Of a stretch of DNA of 53,184 bases, positions 41,641 to 53,184 are shown one piece after another. Below the pieces are notes generated by a model. It saw only the letters and a program-made list of their open reading frames with translations, was not told where the DNA came from and made no database searches. Made by a program: the position numbers and the translations under genes. Where the stretch lies: NCBI GenBank assembly GCA_905221605.1, contig CAJNDS010000903.1, forward strand, positions 1 through 53,184. The letters are read 5' to 3'. Source of the stretch: Symbiodinium natans. Lineage: Eukaryota > Sar > Dinophyceae > Suessiales > Symbiodiniaceae. The stretch's first letter is position 1; every line of letters starts with the position of its first letter.

Positions 41641-44600
41641 CTCCAAAGGTTTCCACAGACTTACTTAGCTACGCACGACTCCTGGAGGGCAGTCAGCAGG
41701 ACCACGGGCGTGGGCGCGCCCTGCATCGTCGGGTGTCGGGCATAGGATTCTCAGCACTGTCGGGCAGGAAACGGTGGTTTTGCTGAGAAATGAAGCAATG
41801 ACGACTACCCTGTTAAGCATGAGGGAAACCTTCAATTCGACGTTGTTGTCTCGAGGTCTTCATGTACAGCGGCACGGTATGGCTTGTACAGCACACTGCG
41901 TGAAGTTGCACACATGAGGAAAGTCGCGGTGGCCTTGCCACTGCGTGGCAGATCATTGCAGTGCCTTCGTCCCGCAGTTGCAATGCTTAGGGCAGCAGTA
42001 CCCTTCGTGAACAGGATTGGCTTCTCGACATCCATAGCCAGGAGCAGACGCTCACAAGCAAGACCGCAGCACTCGCCACGGTCACTGTCATGTTTTCCTC
42101 GTGCTGTTCGATCTGCTGCGGCCTGTGGCGTCCTAGACTCCTAGACAGCTTTGTTGCCCACTTCTTGGGCAACGACGTGTGCCGCGACATCTAAACTCAG
42201 GTTGACGCCGGTCCTTGTTGCTGACTCGCTGCTACTTGCCAGTGAGGCTCAAGCCGTCTGTCGAAGGCGGCCGACAACCACAGCAGGCGGAGTCCGGGTG
42301 GCCTCACCTTGCCAGCGCGGACACCAACACGAGTCGACCCACACATTCTAGTCATTTAGTCATTCCAGTGTTCGGCCTGGCCTGTGTTGTGTCCCCGCAC
42401 AAGCCGCACAAGCCGCCGCGGCGGGGGCGCTGTGCCCATTCGCTGACATGTCTTAAGCTTGCTGACGGAGCCGGGGACGCCACCGCAGTTTCTTGCCGCG
42501 ATGTCTGAAAGCCTGAGGAGGTGAGCCAGGTAAGCCTTGGGCCGTGGGCCCCTCACTGCACCACGGTCAGACCACGGTCAGGCGGCCATGGCCAAGCCGC
42601 ATGACGTCTAGCATGAAGCATGGCATACCCGGCAAAGCCTGATGCCTTGCTGCTTAGTCCAGGCTAAAGAGCCGACAACACAAGTCCATCGATTGATGTC
42701 TTCTGGCAACACGACGGGCATCTTGCAGAGAGAATCAGTCTGCCTGTCTGCTTGTCGGATTGAATCGGGAGTTTCAACAACAACTGCCCAACAATTTGCA
42801 TGATGTGCCGGTGTCTGAGCGATCATTAGCAGCCGAAGAGCACAGATGGCCAAGGTTTGAAGTCATGAGCAGTTGCTGCAATCCTTGGTGCCTAGCCGCG
42901 CCCTTTGCCCCATCCAAGACTCGGAGCAGTTGCTGCAAAACGGTACAATAATTCCTCACGATCAGCCTGTGATTCTGACCGCGCCTTTCAGGTTGAGGAC
43001 GGTGTTCCTTAGGATCATGTTGCCATTTGGATGTCAGCGATGCTTTCGCATGTCAATGCTCACAATGGCAGGAGTGGGCTTCTCTGTACAGTATTCCGAG
43101 TATTCCTTGGCAGCCCGTGCAATTTGCATCGGAGAAGCGCCGTGACAATGGGTTAAGTCGTATCTTCTTGTGTAAAGTCGTATCTCGGTCGAGTGCACAC
43201 TGGGGATCCGCGAGTTCCAAGATTGGTCAGAACCCACTTGCGCCCCCAAGCAGAAATCTCATTCACGCTGACAAAAATGTGCTCCCCTCCAGGCGTGCGG
43301 TGACAAGTGCGTATTTTGCATGTGTGGCGAGAGCATGCGCGTGCGGCTGGTGCACATTGGGGGAAAGGCTTCGACCTATGTCTCTGTGATGCGACTTTGC
43401 GCGGGGTGATGTGACTTCGCTCGCAGCCGCGTGTCAGTGGGAAGATGTGACTTCACACGCGAAGATGTGAGTTAACCTACCCGCTTGTATCTGCATGGCT
43501 GGATCGGGGTCGGACTGCGGCAGTGGGCTTGGAACGACCATGACTGATGACGTCGCCGTGTCAGTGCGACTGCAACATTGTCAAGAGACCTGACTGTCAA
43601 AAGCCTGCAGCGCGATAGCTGCGGCTCCATCACAATCAGTTGGCGTGCATCATGCTCAAATCATTGAGGTGTCAGTTGCACTCAACGGATGGAGCAGACG
43701 CATGCAGCTGCACAGAGGACGTGTGTTTGTTGCGGGCTGAGTTGGCATGATGAAGTTTCGGCCCCTGGCTGCGCAAAATTTGAGGAACTTTGGATGATGG
43801 CTGTGCCGTTGAGCGCTGCTTGCCGCACTCGCTCAGGTAAGGGCTCGAATCTCCTGTTTGAGTCTCAGGGTTTCAACACATTTTGCCACTCAGCTAGATT
43901 CTGGTGCTAGCCTTTCGCTTGCTGTTTGCCATTGATCTCCCTGCATGGCCATCACTTGATGCGGCCAACGCTGAATCTAGGAATCTAGTCCTGGCCCACC
44001 AAGTTCGTCCTTAGCGATGCTGCGTGCCGCAGGCGAAGTATCATGTGGACTGCATGCGAAATCGTGCCAGGCTTTTTGATGTGGCCCTTAGGGTACACAG
44101 TAGCAGATGTTTGGGACTTTGTGCCATTTGCATACATCGAAGGGGCTAGGACATTGAGACGTTGAGATGAGAGAGAAAGAGACTTTGGGTGATTTCAGGG
44201 TGATAGATGCGCGAGGGAGATCTACATGCGAACCATGCCTGGGATTGTGCTCATCATGACGAGTCACTCGAGTCATTATGACCTTCGCCTCTGACCACCC
44301 TCTCCGTACATCCACTCCTGTGCTCCCTGTGCGGCCTTGCTCAGCTCGGCACAGTCCTGTTGGGGATGAGGGCAGATCCAGGGCAGACGCAGGGCAGATG
44401 TCTTTCGGTCCAATCGCAACTGCAACTGCAGGCCGACATCAGGCTTAATGTTCTTGACGTCCCGTTGAGGATCAAGACTGGCCGTGACTGACTGCACGAG
44501 TTGCACGAGTCGGTCATGTGTGGATGCAACCGATGCATGTGGTGTTCTGCCTCCTTGAGGCAAGTGGGGCAAGTGGGGCAGTGCCAGGGGATGATGGCAG

Positions 44601-47423
44601 TGACGCAGACTGTTGCTCGGGTCTCTGCACTTGTCAACTCGAGCTTCGTGTCTAAACGTTCACACCTCCGGCCGAGTCTGGCCAAGCGTCTGTCACCGCA
44701 TCACGAACCAGTCGGGGGATTCATGTGCACAGCTTTTGTGTAAAGGGCATGGTAGCGAGAAGTTTGGAAGAGCTCAGTAGGAGCCCGATCCGCCAGCATA
44801 GAGAAGTTCACACCGCTATCAACACCGCCGACGCAAGGGCTGCACCACCACGCGTTGCGCACCATGAGTTTGCTGATCCGAGCTTGATGATCTTGCGTCG
44901 CGTGACTTCAACATCGAGTCTTGGTTGCCGCACAGATCACAGCGCATTCGCATCCGCCGGAGCCAGGATTTGGTTGCATGCTCCGTCTATTTGCCAGTAG
45001 AGCGCTTGCCGTCTATCGTTCACAGTGACTCGCTTCTCCTCACTACTGTGCCCAGGCACCAGACATCTTAGATCAGCCCAGTGTTGGCCGGCATGTTCTT
45101 AGGTCGACAGCTGTCATTCTGCTTGCCGTGTCTTTTCGAGGCAACTTGCAATTGAAGAGTCGACCTTGAGCTCGCGCCCGATGTAGGTGCATTGTACCCC
45201 GTGCAGGCATCGCAGGTTGAAGTCTTGCATGGCCAGATTTACTTCAGAGGTTCATCAACTGTTAGGGCCTGTTGGCCTGGGACTGATTGATGCAAGGTGC
45301 ATGCAAGAGGATCTTGAGGGTTTGAAAAACTCACGTGCTGCTTCATCGGATGTGTGAACGTGGGCCGTGCAAACTGGGTTAAAAGTAGTACGTGGTGCAC
45401 TTGGGCTGACAGGGTCGACATGTTGCATGTGCGCCTTAGCATCAAGAACACACTGGTTCCAAAGTCCTGGCATCCTGGTCCCTGCGTTGGGCATTGATGT
45501 GCCTCAAAGTCTACTCCTTCCAGCTCAGCCAGTGGACGCCTCCAGATGGAATGAAGCCGCCTAGCAGCACTTTGTAGGGCCCCACGCACACGCTCGTGTG
45601 TACAGACACGGATTTCGACCCTCGCTCTTGGCGTCGTCTCATGCAACGCAAAGCTGTCTGAGCACTGCAGCACTGGTGGAGGGAAGTGAGGTTCCGAGCC
45701 TCATGAGGATGTGCGGTAGAAAGCCAGTGCACCTTGCCGTCGAGCCTGAGACTTGCTGCCGTGTGCGGCACCTGTCATCTTTCCTGCAGGTACAACTGCA
45801 TTCCCAATTCTGCCACCAAGTAGTCGTCCATTGCGGTGCCTACAGTAGTGGGTATGAACCTTGGTTTGGGATGCAAGCAAATTCAATCCAGCTGAGCCCA
45901 GTGTGCGTTCGGACCAAGTCTCGAGTAGCACTTCGGCATTTCGAGGATTTGGGCGGAAGCGTTTCAAGAGTTGCACAGGATTCTGCAGGAGCTTCCAACA
46001 CTTCCAATGGATGCTGAGAAGAAAACAGCATAAGTTCTCACAAAAGAGATATAAGTTAGAAATCACTCAAGAAGTCACTGAGTTCCTTGTTGTAGGCCCT
46101 GGGACCTCTCTTTTCGTGCCCAAGCCGGTGTGACATCCTTTCCACAACTGATCGCATGACCCCTCTCCACTCTCGCCCTTTTGTTGCGCCCCCAAAGTCT
46201 TTCGGAGGCAAAGTGTGCTCTAGAGAGTAGGACAGCACGCGACCCATCGTCTCTTTTTTTGGCAAGCCTCAGCAGCAAGCCTTCTACAGGTTTTTTCTGC
46301 CCGGCAGAGCTTGATCCAGTCCGACACGTCGCTCAGCGGCTCATTTGATCCTACTTCCGGTCCGGCAGAATGCTTCTGGATTAGATTTGATCTCTTACAA
46401 GCCATCTCGGTGCAGTCTTCAGGTGATCTTCACTCTCAGGGCGAAGCTTGCGAGTGGGCAAAACTTGGCACAAATCTGCAGAATCCACACCCCAAGAAGT
46501 CCAGTCAAGCATCTCACATCTGCATCAATGTAGCCGCAATTCTGAGAGAGTGTGGCTGGGCAACTGCATAGGCGCTTATGATCTTATGTATTATCCTGTG
46601 GCATCCAAGGGACAAAGTTGGGTGTTGAGATAACGCTAAGATGAACCTGGAATGCAGCAGCCGCTTGCCGCGGGCGATCCGACGTTTCAATCACTTGAAG
46701 GTCCAGTCAAGTGGTGCTTTTGAAGGAGAAACAGCCACGCAGAAGAGAGGCATGCTTACTTCAAAGCTTGTCTGTGGGCCACCTCCACTGTTGTGTTTGC
46801 CTCGGGGATCCAGGCGCGATCGTCTGCAGTGGCTTTACTTGCCGCAGACGTGGCGTTGTGCGTCCCACGTGTCCGCTGCAGCTTGAGGCTCGGGGCTGCC
46901 GCTTATGTGGCAGCCGCTCCGGCTGCGCAAGACACAGCGCAGCTTGCCTCCTGCTTAGCTTTCTGCTTTGCCCCTTGTGATCACAGAAGGGAGAAGAAGG
47001 TGATGCAAAAGGCTTTCGAAGCTTGATCCAGACTGCAGCCAAGCCCTCAGCCCACCTTGGGATCAGTTCCCCACGGGCATGGCTCCTGGGCTCTGACAAA
47101 CCTCCAGTGTTCGTTGGAGTATAGAGGCACTTCACACATGCCTTTTGTTGGTTAACTTCTCAGCACGCGTCATCGCATGGGGTCTCCAACAGAAGTAATC
47201 TGCTGCAAAATCTATGCAAATGACACTTTCCCTCGATAGGTGTGGCCAGGCTCACATGTTCCGTTTTCGAAAAGCGTCTCGGCCACACCTGGCTTCCACG
47301 TGGTTCCGAATTCGAGTCCGGGCGGTGAATTGAATCCTCGAAGGGTTGCCCTGCACCTCGAGGCTTCAGATGAAAATGCGGTGTCTCGCTTCAAGGAGAG
47401 TAGTTGCGGCATGTTCGTGGGAG

Positions 47424-47636
47424 TCACTTCACTTTGATCAGGTGAGCTATTGAGCCTTGCAAGGCAACTCTGAATTTCGTGGCGGCTGTGCCTGGTAGAT
47501 GCTGTGATCTTGCCAGGGAGTCCTTAGCCGCCATTGCCTCTGAGACTTCCACATGTGGGAACAGGCCGTGTAAGAGCAAGCGCTCAGAGTTTTCCCCATC
47601 ATCCCACACGTCCTCACTCAGAGACGCTTCGCTCAA
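47424..47636 (-). CDS. Candidate exon, unidentified
   Basis: The frame reads SEDVWDDGENSERLLLHGLF and continues VEVSEAMAAKDSLARSQHL before a stop. Composition is normal for a soluble protein. A second minus-strand frame at 47212-47427 (PPGLEFGTTWKPGVAETLF) follows it directly, so both could belong to one gene. No family is recognised and no splice chain was established. Confidence 0.25.
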   Translation of the reverse strand: MSEASLSEDVWDDGENSERLLLHGLFPHVEVSEAMAAKDSLARSQHLPGTAATKFRVALQGSIAHLIKVK

Positions 47637-49237
47637 AGTAACGGTACCTCACCGAGGCGACCAGGCGAGATGTCTAGGGGTTTTGGGCCTCATCGAAAAT
47701 CTGGAAAACCTAATCTGGCCCTAAGTCACTGGGACCTAATCGGACCTGGTCCGGACCTCAGGAGACATGCGGGACAGCTCGCTAAGCCCCGATTAAAATC
47801 CGGAGATCGCTGGAGGTTGCTGGGTTCTCGGCAGCTGTGGTGCACAGGCGCAGCACGCCTCAACTCCAGCCTTCAGAGCCTTCAGAGCCTTCAAAGCCTT
47901 ACAGAAGCGCTGTCTCGGCCTGTTCGCTGGAGTGGATCTTGGTCAGCCCCCTGCTTGGCCGCCTTGGCCTCTGTCGGTTGCTTTGCTTGTTGCCTTCAAC
48001 GTCTCCTCTAGCGAGGTCGAGGCCCTAGAAGCTGTCGACGTGCGCTGATCTCTACTTGTCCTTGCCATTGCTGGCATTGCCCCCAGAAAGCTGCAACTTC
48101 GAATTTGCAGGCGGACTTGATTGAGGTGAGGCATTGACCTCTCTGCATTCTGACAACGTCTCAGAGTAAATTGTGCGAGCATTCGCCACTTGTCGTACAC
48201 AAATAGGTAAACTTCTCTGGAACCTGTCGCGCCGAGTGCTGGCTAGGTGGTTGCAGCTGGGTGGCGGAGCTGTTAGAGGATTCTCGAGGTCCGCGGCCTT
48301 GGCTACCCTTGCGCAGGTCCATGCCGCGCAACGCCCTTTCGCTTCAACCTATGACAAGCCACCGCATCCAGCAGCTATGGTGAACTCCAGTTGTCCACGG
48401 GCTTTCTCAGACTTCGAAGCCTGCTCAAACTGACATGTGCAACTAGGTGTTGAGAGAGACGTCTTCGTGGATGCCAATTCGCCTGGTTGCAGAAGACATT
48501 GACTTGGCGACAGCCTATATCAGTCAGTGGCAACTTTCTACGTATCATGCTCTGCACTGCCCAGCCTCTTTGCCCAAAAAATGTGGAGGTGCATGGGAGG
48601 AGCTTCGTTTGTCTTGTCGATGAGGCTGCGTTGCGTCACCGTGACTCCCGCGAAGACTTGAGAGGCCGCTGAGCAGCACCGCTTTCGCAGTTTTTTCCGG
48701 CTTCTTTCTCCAGATGTCGCTAGCTGTACGCAATCGAGGATGTGCAGTCGTGTGCAGGTTTGATGGCATGTCCTTCAGCCTAAGATCCAAAAATTGGGTT
48801 CGTGAGTGCGTGGTGTCACCAGGCATCTGTGAATCTCTCGCAGGGTCTGGCCAGCCGATCTGGAAGCCGAGTGCGAAGAAGCCGATTGGCAACTACTTGC
48901 CTTCGTCATTTGCCCATCGCCAGGACAAGCGTGGTAGCACGCTTGGTAGCAGGGGAGCTTGCGCTCACTGCTGGGAGGGTCGGAGGACCGGTCAGTAGCT
49001 TGGATACTTCTCGCCCTGCTTGCCAGGACTTCCAGTATAAACCTGACGCTGTGTCAGCCGAAAGAATTTGCAAGACTATCGGCCCTTTTACTCAACAACG
49101 CAGGCTGCAAGCAACGGGACTGAGAGGTCGGCTTTAGCCGATCGTCATGCATCCAGCATGCACTTTGCAGGTTGTGCTGTTCGAGGTCATCCCTACGGAG
49201 GGTCAGATGCATGTTTCAACAGATTCGTTGGCGCGGC

Positions 49238-49714
49238 TTATCCAAACTTTGGATTCGCGTGGCCCACAGTCTGCTTCCTTGATGAGTCTTTTGTGTCCCT
49301 CTTGATATCCGAAAATGTCATGTAAGAAACGCTGATGGTTTTTGGCCATCCAGCATTTTCCAGAATGGGCTCGAGAGTGGAAGCCACCGAGCCGACAGGA
49401 CCCAAGAAGTTGGGGACTGATGCCGCCATGGACTGGGATTACTTTGTCCCGGCGGTTCTTGGGTCAAGCTTGAGTTGATATCCCTTTGCCAGAACAAAGC
49501 CGACTGCAAAGTCAGCTACCGAAACCGTAACATTCCTCGACATGGTGAATCTGCGACACGACAAACAGGACATGCGACAAGTGGGCTGCGCCCCTTTTTG
49601 GCTCACCTTGCGTTTCTTTCCTTCTGCGTTTTCGTAGAGCTGTGTAGATTGGGTATAATGCGAACAATGGGTACAAGGCCTAATGGATGCTGCGACGCCG
49701 GAATCTACGCCCAC
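49238..49714 (-). CDS. Candidate exon pair, unidentified
   Basis: Two successive minus-strand frames look protein-like: 49714-49439 (SRNVTVSVADFAVGFVLAKG) and 49429-49238 (ASVPNFLGPVGSVASTLEP, then ENAGWPKTISVSYM). They are separated by a stop only. Function is unknown. Confidence 0.25.
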
Positions 49715-51063
49715 AACGGGGCCTGCAGCCGGCCCTGCGGCACCCTAACAGCTTCACAGGTATCTTCCAGACCCGCCCACGTTGTTTGGCCCGGCCAGTG
49801 ATGCACTTCTGGCCTCCGCTTGGCTCCATCAAGCTCCCCCCTCGCCACCAGACTGCGTGTGCTGCTGACGGCGTGGGCGTCAACCTTCTCGTCCGCATGG
49901 AGCAGCCTCCGGGCTCCGCACCGGGTGTTACATAGCGGACATAGCGCCGCTGAGTTGAGATGTCGCGCCTGCGTCTTTGGGCGCACAAGCCTCCTGGAGT
50001 TTCTGAATCCAAGGAGACACAGCCATTGCTTTCGTCAACGCATATCTCTCAGTTCCTGTTCAGGGTTTCATGGATGTTCAACCTGTCGGGGGCGCGAAGC
50101 TAGCAGCGAGGTGGTTTCAGCGATGTACCCTGAGAAGGTTCGAATTCCAGGCGTCGGGCGCCCCCGCCGACGCGGACCTGCCTCGTTGGCGAGGAGATGT
50201 CCACACATGTGGAGTCGTGAGGTGTTATTCTCTTTCGGGCTCTCTCCGAGATGGTTCTCTCCAGAGCCTCTCCGAAAGATTCTCCTTTTCAAGTTGTTCC
50301 CTTCGGGAGCCCCAGTGCCTGCTGACGAAGATCAATGTTCACCTGTGCCTTTGTGTCTTTGCGCCATTGCCAGTGCCGTTTGGAGCACGCGTCTGACAGG
50401 GAGACCTCCACTCGAAACAATTATCCAGCAAGGCATACTCCACATGCTTCGCGAAGATGCAGTGGTTGCACAGCGACAATACTGTGTCTTTCAACACTCC
50501 TGAGCACGAAGGCGAAAACCAAGATAAAGAAGTCGGTGCCTGAATCGAGAAAGGTGTTGGACAGAAAGCTGTGCAGCTACAAATGTGCAAAAGTGCCAGC
50601 CAGGTTTTTCATATGTGCCCGAAGCAAACGCATTGCATTGTAGGGTTTGGGTTATGACTCGGTAGCACATGTTGATGTCCGAGCTCAGTCCAGGCGGCGC
50701 AAGGCCCTGGCCGTGCGCCACTGTGACTTGGTCATCAGGCAGCAAGGGCACCCAAGGACTGGAAACGCAAGTGCTCCTTGCCGTGCCTCCCGAAAAATAA
50801 GACACCCTCCTCACCTTAGGCCACCTTGGGGTTGCTTTCTCTTTCGCATGGTTTGTTGCCGCACTTTGATGCCCTGAAATGTTCGGTACGTAGACGGACA
50901 CAGACCGACCGTTGTGCCAACCCCAGGTGTATTCCTGCTTTCCCGTTCCTTCACTTGAAGTGATTGGAGGCACGATGGCAATCAAATGCCCTACTACAGA
51001 GAGGAGGATCTGCATTGCTTCCGAGAGTTTGAATCATACAGCCAGGTGCCTTCCGCGCTGCTG

Positions 51064-51605
51064 TCAAAGGTCCGAGTCTTGATCCTGCAAAACCCAATCA
51101 AAAAACAAGCCTCTGCCCAACCCTATTCTCTCTAGTCCCTCTTGACAAAGCGACGCTCGCGGACACCCAGTAGTCAGTAGTGTGCCACGCATGGGACCCA
51201 GGACTTCGTCCTGCAAAACTTGGGGTGGGCTGAGGCAGTGGCTCACCAAGGCGGAGGGTTCTTCTGTATGTGCGCAGTTGAGAAAGGGATAAGCCCCCTC
51301 TTTCAACATTCCTGTGCAATCCTCTGCAAAGTCTCCAGTTTCCTCGTGCCGCCATTTTGCAACAATGTCTTCGAAACACCCAAAATGGCAAGCCATGGCG
51401 AGCCGTAGCGGGTTTGGTTGGCGCGTGTTTCGGTGCATTTGCCCGCTGGTTCTCTGCAATTACAGAGGATTTGTTTCTTGCTTCGGTTCCGCGCAGTTCG
51501 CTTCCTGAATTTTGGTTGGGTTCTACCCAAGCCCCCACAGAAGACAATTCGAGACTGCTGGCGATGTCAAAGTCTGAGTTACTCCGTTTCTACACGCCGC
51601 TGTAA
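51064..51605. other. Overlapping candidate coding frames on opposite strands
   Basis: The minus frame 51459-51064 (HFGCFEDIVAKWRHEETGDF, then CTGMLKEGAYPF) and the plus frame 51357-51605 (GACFGAFARWFSAITEDLF, ending SKSELLRFYTPL) both have plausible composition and overlap by about 100 nt. At most one is likely to be real across the overlap. I do not recognise either. Confidence 0.25.
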
Positions 51606-51713
51606 GAGGCGACTACTGCAACAAATCCGACACGAAACCTCCAGCTGCAGAGGAGTAGCCGTGCGTCCTCCACCGACTTTATGCTTCCATTCCTTTTCAG
51701 GAAGTATCCTGTG

Positions 51714-51808
51714 GCGCGGGGCGGCGCCCCGCCACCCCACCCCACCCTACCCCACCCGACCCCGCCCCGCCCCGCGCCCGCGCCCGCGCCCGCACCCGCC
51801 TCCTCCTC
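51714..51808. repeat. C-rich low-complexity tract
   Basis: CCCCACCCCACCCTACCCC-type repeats give way to CGCCCGCGCCCGC repeats. On the minus strand this is G-rich and could form quadruplexes. It is unrelated in sequence to the G tract at 34.8 kb. Confidence 0.9.
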
Positions 51809-53184
51809 CACAGGCGCAGCCTGCTACTCTGCTTTCGCCCAAATCCCAGCGAGGGTATTTCTCTCCACGGAGCCTGGCAAAGCACATTGCGAGATTTCCA
51901 GCGAGGGCTCGCTAAGGCTTGGAGAGGGAGAGTAGAGAGGCGGCGCCCAAAAGAGGCTTTGGATGTTGTCCCGACTACGGACACACAGCTCCCTTGCAAT
52001 TAAAGCAGTACGCATTGACAACCTCTCGCCACCTCTCGCCCTCCACACTTGACTTTGTGTTCTTACTTCACGTGCTTAGTACAAATCGCTGTCTCAACCT
52101 AATCTGACCCACGACCTCGCATCGCTGTGAAAGGGAGTACGGTAGTCTGGAAGCAATGGCCGAAGAGCCAAGGCCAGTCAATGCGTCTAGGCTGCACCAC
52201 GCTCGAAGAACACCCCTAAATCGATGGCGCACATATGCCCTTGCGCTGCGCCGCAAACAACAAAGACTGGAAGGGCGGGGATTCGCACACCTGGACTTGC
52301 CTGTGTGTCCAGGTTTCTGGTGAGACCGGGGTGGCGCGCACCCTGTGCAGGACGCTTGCTCCGAGTATCGACGCAGCCGGACCTGCAAGTCGTCAAAAAG
52401 AGTACACTGGCTCGGGGAGTGCCGGGGAGTGCCGGAGCTGGGTTCCCAAGCGATTTTGTTTGACAAATCTCACAACATTCTTGAAGTGAGCATACTGCCG
52501 CTAGTTTGGCTGGCATTGTTTCGGTGTAGCTCCCGATGAGTTGGTCTGAAGCAGGAAGAAGATGTTGTAGATTCTCATGGTTCTTCAAGTATGTCCAAGA
52601 ATGTGATTCTTCGTAGTCAATCACAGATTGGAAGGCGTGCCAAGCTCATCACGTACCCCTGTCTGGAATCACACCCATGGGGAGCCCGTCTCTGAAGCAT
52701 TGGGCCGAGAAGTCAAAGGAGTACAGGTTAGAGTCCGAAGAGCAAACTTTCCATTGCCGAGGGTTTTGATGCGGCTGAGGGTGTCACTACAGCGCTTGAG
52801 GGTAAAAACGCAACCCGTCTTGCTGATTTGCGGCACATTCAAGCATGACAATGACGACAAGTGGAACCTTGCCAGCTCAAAGCCTTGGAGCCGAGTGAGA
52901 AAAAAAACAGACTTTTGCTTTTCTGTTGCTAGCCTTCATTCTGGTTTCTGCTTCATGTTTTGGTCTCTCTGCGTCTCTACGTCTCGGATTTGAGATTTGC
53001 CGGTTCTCTTTAATTTGCAGAGTTTTCATCACGTAACGTTCCTGTTTTCATTCCCAGCTAATTTGCTAACTAGTTTCGTTCCTATTTCTCTATTCCATTC
53101 TGTACATTTCGTCTCATTCTTTGACCGTTTCATTGACGTTTCATATTCGAGACATTAATCTCGAATTATTGGTCATCGTTGAAA

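Larger units (their letters stand above)
41641..53184. other. Gene-poor or unresolved region
   Basis: I could not identify any protein family in this 11.5-kb stretch on either strand. Several isolated frames have protein-like composition, but their partners and splice sites could not be chained; the better ones are listed separately. Given the exon density elsewhere, genes made of very short exons may be hidden here. Confidence 0.4.

Noticed and set aside
50130-50160. GGTTCGAATTCC resembling a tRNA T-loop
   Set aside because: The flanking bases do not pair as a T-stem and no acceptor or anticodon arms could be drawn around it.

Overview
The window looks like nuclear DNA of a dinoflagellate, most likely a member of Symbiodiniaceae/Suessiales. 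Four observations support this. Genes are split into many short exons, and the introns I could phase mostly start with GC or GA as well as GT and mostly end AG|G. Interstitial arrays of the TTTAGGG telomere unit are frequent. There are intronless or nearly intronless Lys/Pro/Ala-rich proteins of types I associate with dinoflagellates. There are also 6-TM ion channels carrying EF-hands, and a mitochondrial-type metabolic enzyme. Almost no gene is visible as one long ORF, so exon structures below were assembled by hand from protein-family similarity, splice dinucleotides and codon phase.

Region 1 (about 1-9,940) is accessory-like. All its gene models are on the minus strand: a 565-aa transposase-like protein (1178-2875), a two-exon Lys-rich protein (3600-4719), an RS/Glu-repeat protein (6162-7103) and a Lys/Pro/Ala-rich protein (8199-9494). 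They are separated by microsatellites, TTTAGGG-type arrays and perfect hairpins. A short inverted repeat built around AGAGCCCAATG plus a subterminal array of CTTAATTAAG-like palindromes lies at both edges (about 223-320 and 9715-9936). This suggests that the whole 9.7-kb block may be one mobile unit.

Region 2 (about 10,120-31,011, plus strand) holds two voltage-gated cation channel modules. Module A (10,852-19,273) supplies S2-S6, part of an EF-hand region and a long coiled-coil insert; its S1 exon was not found. Module B (27,003-31,011) supplies a coiled-coil N-terminus, S1, S3-S6, two EF-hands and a stop codon. Exon-like coiled-coil pieces lie between them, so they could be two neighbouring genes or one two-domain channel.

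Region 3 (33,855-39,047, plus strand) is a methylmalonate-semialdehyde dehydrogenase gene (ALDH6 family) with a mitochondrial presequence. One of its introns contains a roughly 260-nt almost pure G tract inside a dispersed composite repeat whose other copy lies at 10.1-10.6 kb.

Region 4 (39,048-53,184) shows no gene I can name. It contains a two-copy 0.2-kb tandem repeat, a C-rich tract and several isolated ORFs of uncertain status. The strand of transcription appears to switch near 10 kb, minus to the left and plus to the right.
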